Below are positions 14,657 to 16,512 of a stretch of 16,512 nt of DNA, one piece after another. Position numbers and translations under genes: made by a program. The notes under the pieces were generated by a model, which saw nothing but the letters and a program-made list of their open reading frames with translations, was not told the origin of the DNA and did not search any database. How positions within the stretch are numbered: the stretch's first letter is position 1; each line of letters begins with the position of its first letter. The stretch comes from DASPJR01 sp035628505 (GTDB lineage: Bacteria > Planctomycetota > SZUA-567 > H5-PLA8). The stretch is taken from assembly GCA_035628505.1 (NCBI GenBank), contig DASPJR010000212.1, positions 1 to 16,512 on the forward strand, in the 5' to 3' direction.

Positions 14657-15664
14657 ATGCGTTTACAGATCGTGTTCCTGGCCGCCGCTGCCGCACTCCT
14701 GTGGACCACCGCAGGCTGCAAAGGGCCGCGCAACGAAAACGCGCCGGCGCCCGGGCATAATTTGCGGAAAGTTTCGCAGAAGCCCGGACTCGACGAGCGC
14801 CGCGAACTCTTTGCGCAGATCGTCGAAGACGACATCAAAGAGAGCGCGATCATCGAAGGCAAGCCCTTCAAATGGTTCCTGAAATCCTGCGCCGCGACGA
14901 CCCACGACGATCTGCGAAAAAGTGGTCAGGAAGACGTTTTGTTCCAGCAGCTCATGGATCAACCCGGCATGTACCGCGGGCAGGTTGTCACGCTGACGCG
15001 CGGTGTGATCGTAGAAGTGACCAAAGCGCCTCTGCCGGCCGAATACGGTTTGCCAGGTTACAGCGTGCTCCCGGCGATCTTCGTGGACTCAACGCATGAC
15101 GTGTACGCTCTGCGCATCCTCTGCCCGCCCGAGTCAAAGCTCTTCGAGAAGCTGCGCAAAGGCATCGAGGAGGACGCCTTTCCGGTTCTGCGCATCAGCG
15201 GGTATTTCATGAAGCTTTATGCGCGCAAGACCAACCGCGAGGGCGAGCCGCCGTGGCAGCGGCCGCTGCTGATCTGCCCTGAGCCCGAGTTCTCGCAGGT
15301 GATCGAGCCGCGCAAAGTCTGGGACGACATGCGCACCAACAAAGTGGATGATCTGCTGCCAAGCGAGCGCGTTGATGCGCCGGGCGCAGAAGAGCGCATG
15401 CTGGTCCAGATCTCGGTCGCACGTTCGGCGACAGGCTCCGAAGTGCGAACGTATGCCGATGGCGAACCTGTGGGCGCGGACCTGAAGGCCTCGATTGCGA
15501 GCGCAGTGGCGAACTTCAAGAAGCGTTTACCCAAAGATCAGGTCGCACAGCCCGCCGCTGTCGTGCTGCTCTCCGGATCGGCGCCGAAAGACGCGGCAGA
15601 CAAAGCTATCGCGGCACTCCGCGCCGCCGGCGTTCAACGTCTGGCCATCAAGCGCGAACGCTGA
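14657..15664 (+). CDS. Lipoprotein with ExbD/TolR-like C-terminal segment
   Basis: The protein has 335 residues, starting 2 bases after the cyclodeaminase stop. The N-terminus is a lipoprotein signal: a hydrophobic stretch 4-16, then 'TTAGC' with Cys21 as the lipidation site (the -3 residue is Thr, slightly atypical). A central domain of about 200 residues is not recognised; it contains 'GMYRGQVVTLTRGVIVEVTKAPLP' and 'PVLRISGYFMKLYARKTNREGEPPWQRPLLICPEPEF', which look like small beta-barrel sequence. The final ~90 residues ('MLVQISVARSATGSEVRTYADGEPV...AAVVLLSGSAPKDAADKAIAALRAAGVQRLAIKRE') resemble the periplasmic domain of ExbD/TolR, but the ExbD membrane helix is absent. It should sit on a membrane facing the periplasm. 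The role is unknown; tight spacing implies co-transcription with the cyclodeaminase gene. Confidence 0.8.
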   Translation: MRLQIVFLAAAAALLWTTAGCKGPRNENAPAPGHNLRKVSQKPGLDERRELFAQIVEDDIKESAIIEGKPFKWFLKSCAATTHDDLRKSGQEDVLFQQLMDQPGMYRGQVVTLTRGVIVEVTKAPLPAEYGLPGYSVLPAIFVDSTHDVYALRILCPPESKLFEKLRKGIEEDAFPVLRISGYFMKLYARKTNREGEPPWQRPLLICPEPEFSQVIEPRKVWDDMRTNKVDDLLPSERVDAPGAEERMLVQISVARSATGSEVRTYADGEPVGADLKASIASAVANFKKRLPKDQVAQPAAVVLLSGSAPKDAADKAIAALRAAGVQRLAIKRER

Positions 15665-15708
15665 CGGAAACGCGGTCTCAAATGTGCTCCACAAATCGCG
15701 GGATTTCG

Positions 15709-15723
15709 GCTCGAGTTTCGAGC
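15709..15723 (+). other. Small perfect hairpin after the lipoprotein gene
   Basis: GCTCGA (15709-15714) pairs with TCGAGC (15718-15723) around a 3-base loop. It lies 45 bases after the lipoprotein stop and just upstream of the next promoter candidate. No T-tract follows, so it is at best a weak terminator. Confidence 0.3.
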
Positions 15724-15733
15724 GGAAAACGTA

Positions 15734-15763
15734 TTGCGCACATGGTGCGTAGTTGGATAGACT
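15734..15763 (+). promoter_or_regulatory. Candidate promoter giving a leaderless message
   Basis: TTGCGC (15734-15739) and TAGACT (15758-15763) are 18 bases apart. The -10-like box ends 7 bases before the ATG at 15771, so the transcript would begin at or beside the start codon. No Shine-Dalgarno is visible. The geometry matches TATAAT before the GTG at 6127. Confidence 0.45.
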
Positions 15764-15770
15764 CTTCTTC

Positions 15771-16512
15771 ATGAATCTGCATCGCTGGCGCCACGTCCAT
15801 CCGCTCGCCGTCATGTTCGCCACTGCGGTGTTGGCCGTGTTCGCCTGGCTGAATTTCGAATCCACCCGGGAAGATTATGTGGCAGAGTTCTCCACGGGCT
15901 ACCGCGGCGGCGTGCGCCAAGGCTTCCCCTTTGTCTGGTGGGACGCGGGCAACGATGTCGCCTGGGTCAACAAGCCGGGCATGATGGCGCTTCAACTTAC
16001 TCCATTTGGCGGGATCCAAGGCGGCGGGCTGGCGGCGAACCTGGCCATCGGCGGCGTCGCATTGCTTCTCGCTGGAATTGCTGGACAGTTTCTCGGACGA
16101 AGATTCCTGGGGCGATTCAGCGCATTATCTTACCGCGATGCGACGCCGCCACGCCGCTTGGGGCCGGTCAGCGCTATCCTCGCCGCGCTGACGCTGCTGA
16201 GCCTCGTGTGGATCAACCTGCAGGTGGATGTGTACTCGCAGCAGGAACTCGACGGTCTGATCACGTTTCAGCAGCGCATGGGCTGGCCACTGACGATCTA
16301 CTCGGCGAGCAACCCTGCGCCGGAGATCCTGTCGAAGGTGGGTGTCGCAGGCAAGCCGGCTGAGACGCTCGCCTGGCTGCGGCAGAATCCGGATACGTGG
16401 TATCAGCGAACGCACTGGCATGAATTGAACATCGTTCTGAATCTTGCCGCCGGGGTGATTCTGGTTTGTGCCGCCGCATGCTGCAATGAATTCCGCCGCC
16501 GGCAACCAAAGC
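15771..16512 (+). CDS. Multi-pass membrane protein, 3' end beyond window
   Basis: The frame from ATG 15771 is open to the last base (247 codons, no stop), so only the N-terminal part is visible. It begins 'MNLHRWRHVHPLAVMFATAVLAVFAWLNFE', a first membrane helix at about 12-28. A loop with 'YRGGVRQGFPFVWWD' follows. Further helices lie at about 87-106 ('LAANLAIGGVALLLAGIAGQFLG'), about 131-149 ('VSAILAALTLLSLVWINLQV') and about 227-243 ('IVLNLAAGVILVCAAACC'), and the visible part ends 'EFRRRQPK'. The 'YGWP'-like short motif and four-helix layout recall small uncharacterised planctomycete membrane proteins, but I do not recognise a family. The start is supported by the promoter-like hexamers directly upstream and by the absence of an alternative initiation codon with a ribosome site. 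Confidence 0.75.
   Translation, partial: MNLHRWRHVHPLAVMFATAVLAVFAWLNFESTREDYVAEFSTGYRGGVRQGFPFVWWDAGNDVAWVNKPGMMALQLTPFGGIQGGGLAANLAIGGVALLLAGIAGQFLGRRFLGRFSALSYRDATPPRRLGPVSAILAALTLLSLVWINLQVDVYSQQELDGLITFQQRMGWPLTIYSASNPAPEILSKVGVAGKPAETLAWLRQNPDTWYQRTHWHELNIVLNLAAGVILVCAAACCNEFRRRQPK

Noticed and set aside
1..16512. Defence island or mobile element
   Set aside because: No transposase, integrase, restriction, toxin-antitoxin or phage gene was recognised; the NDT-like pair alone is not enough evidence.

Overview
The window is GC-rich, densely coding chromosomal DNA from a Gram-negative-type bacterium. Several signals point to the Planctomycetota or a related PVC-type or deep-branching lineage: many exported or membrane-anchored proteins of uncharacterised families, a zinc ribbon / membrane helix / prenyltransferase-like toroid protein, a HEAT-type module of the 'VREKAATEL...LKAAL...IINRCRKLIAVIERK' style, and a lipoprotein with an ExbD-like tail. 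This placement is inferred from protein character only; no rRNA or other phylogenetic marker is present. I see no tRNA, rRNA, CRISPR array, insertion sequence, phage gene or plasmid gene. No gene-free stretch exceeds 300 bases; the longest intergenic gap is about 173 bases (501-673).

Layout. (1) 1-500: 5' part of a minus-strand sugar-phosphate isomerase/epimerase, cut by the window edge. (2) 674-1789: a DUF155/RMND1-type protein, divergent from it. (3) 1901-6006: a compact plus-strand run of three envelope genes: an S26 signal-peptidase-like protein lacking the usual lysine, a membrane-anchored TPR protein with Ig-like domains, and a zinc-ribbon/TM/alpha-toroid protein. A large membrane protein (6127-7971) and hisA (7981-8700) follow on the same strand. 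(4) 8701-8826: a convergent intergenic region with a perfect 11-bp hairpin and short direct repeats. (5) 8827-9774 (minus): an exported HEAT-repeat protein, divergent from (6) 9908-13441 (plus): a DUF2950-like exported protein, two tandem nucleoside 2-deoxyribosyltransferase-like proteins sharing a 4-base overlap, and an ABC-2-type permease. (7) 13448-13903 (minus): a small SEC-C zinc-motif protein. (8) 14031-15664 (plus): a cyclodeaminase-family protein and a lipoprotein with an ExbD-like tail. (9) 15771 to the end: a multi-pass membrane protein running off the edge.

How the genes may work together. The clear metabolic enzymes are hisA (histidine synthesis) and the cyclodeaminase (one-carbon folate pool). 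The two deoxyribosyltransferase-like proteins suggest nucleoside or nucleotide salvage or hydrolysis. Most of the rest looks like envelope machinery of unknown role. The least ordinary features are the lysine-less signal-peptidase-like protein and its two partners, the DUF2950-like domain apparently interrupted by a HEAT-like module, the tandem deoxyribosyltransferase pair, two promoter-like hexamers placed so that the transcript would be leaderless, and two palindromic REP-like elements. I did not find a convincing new defence or mobile system.
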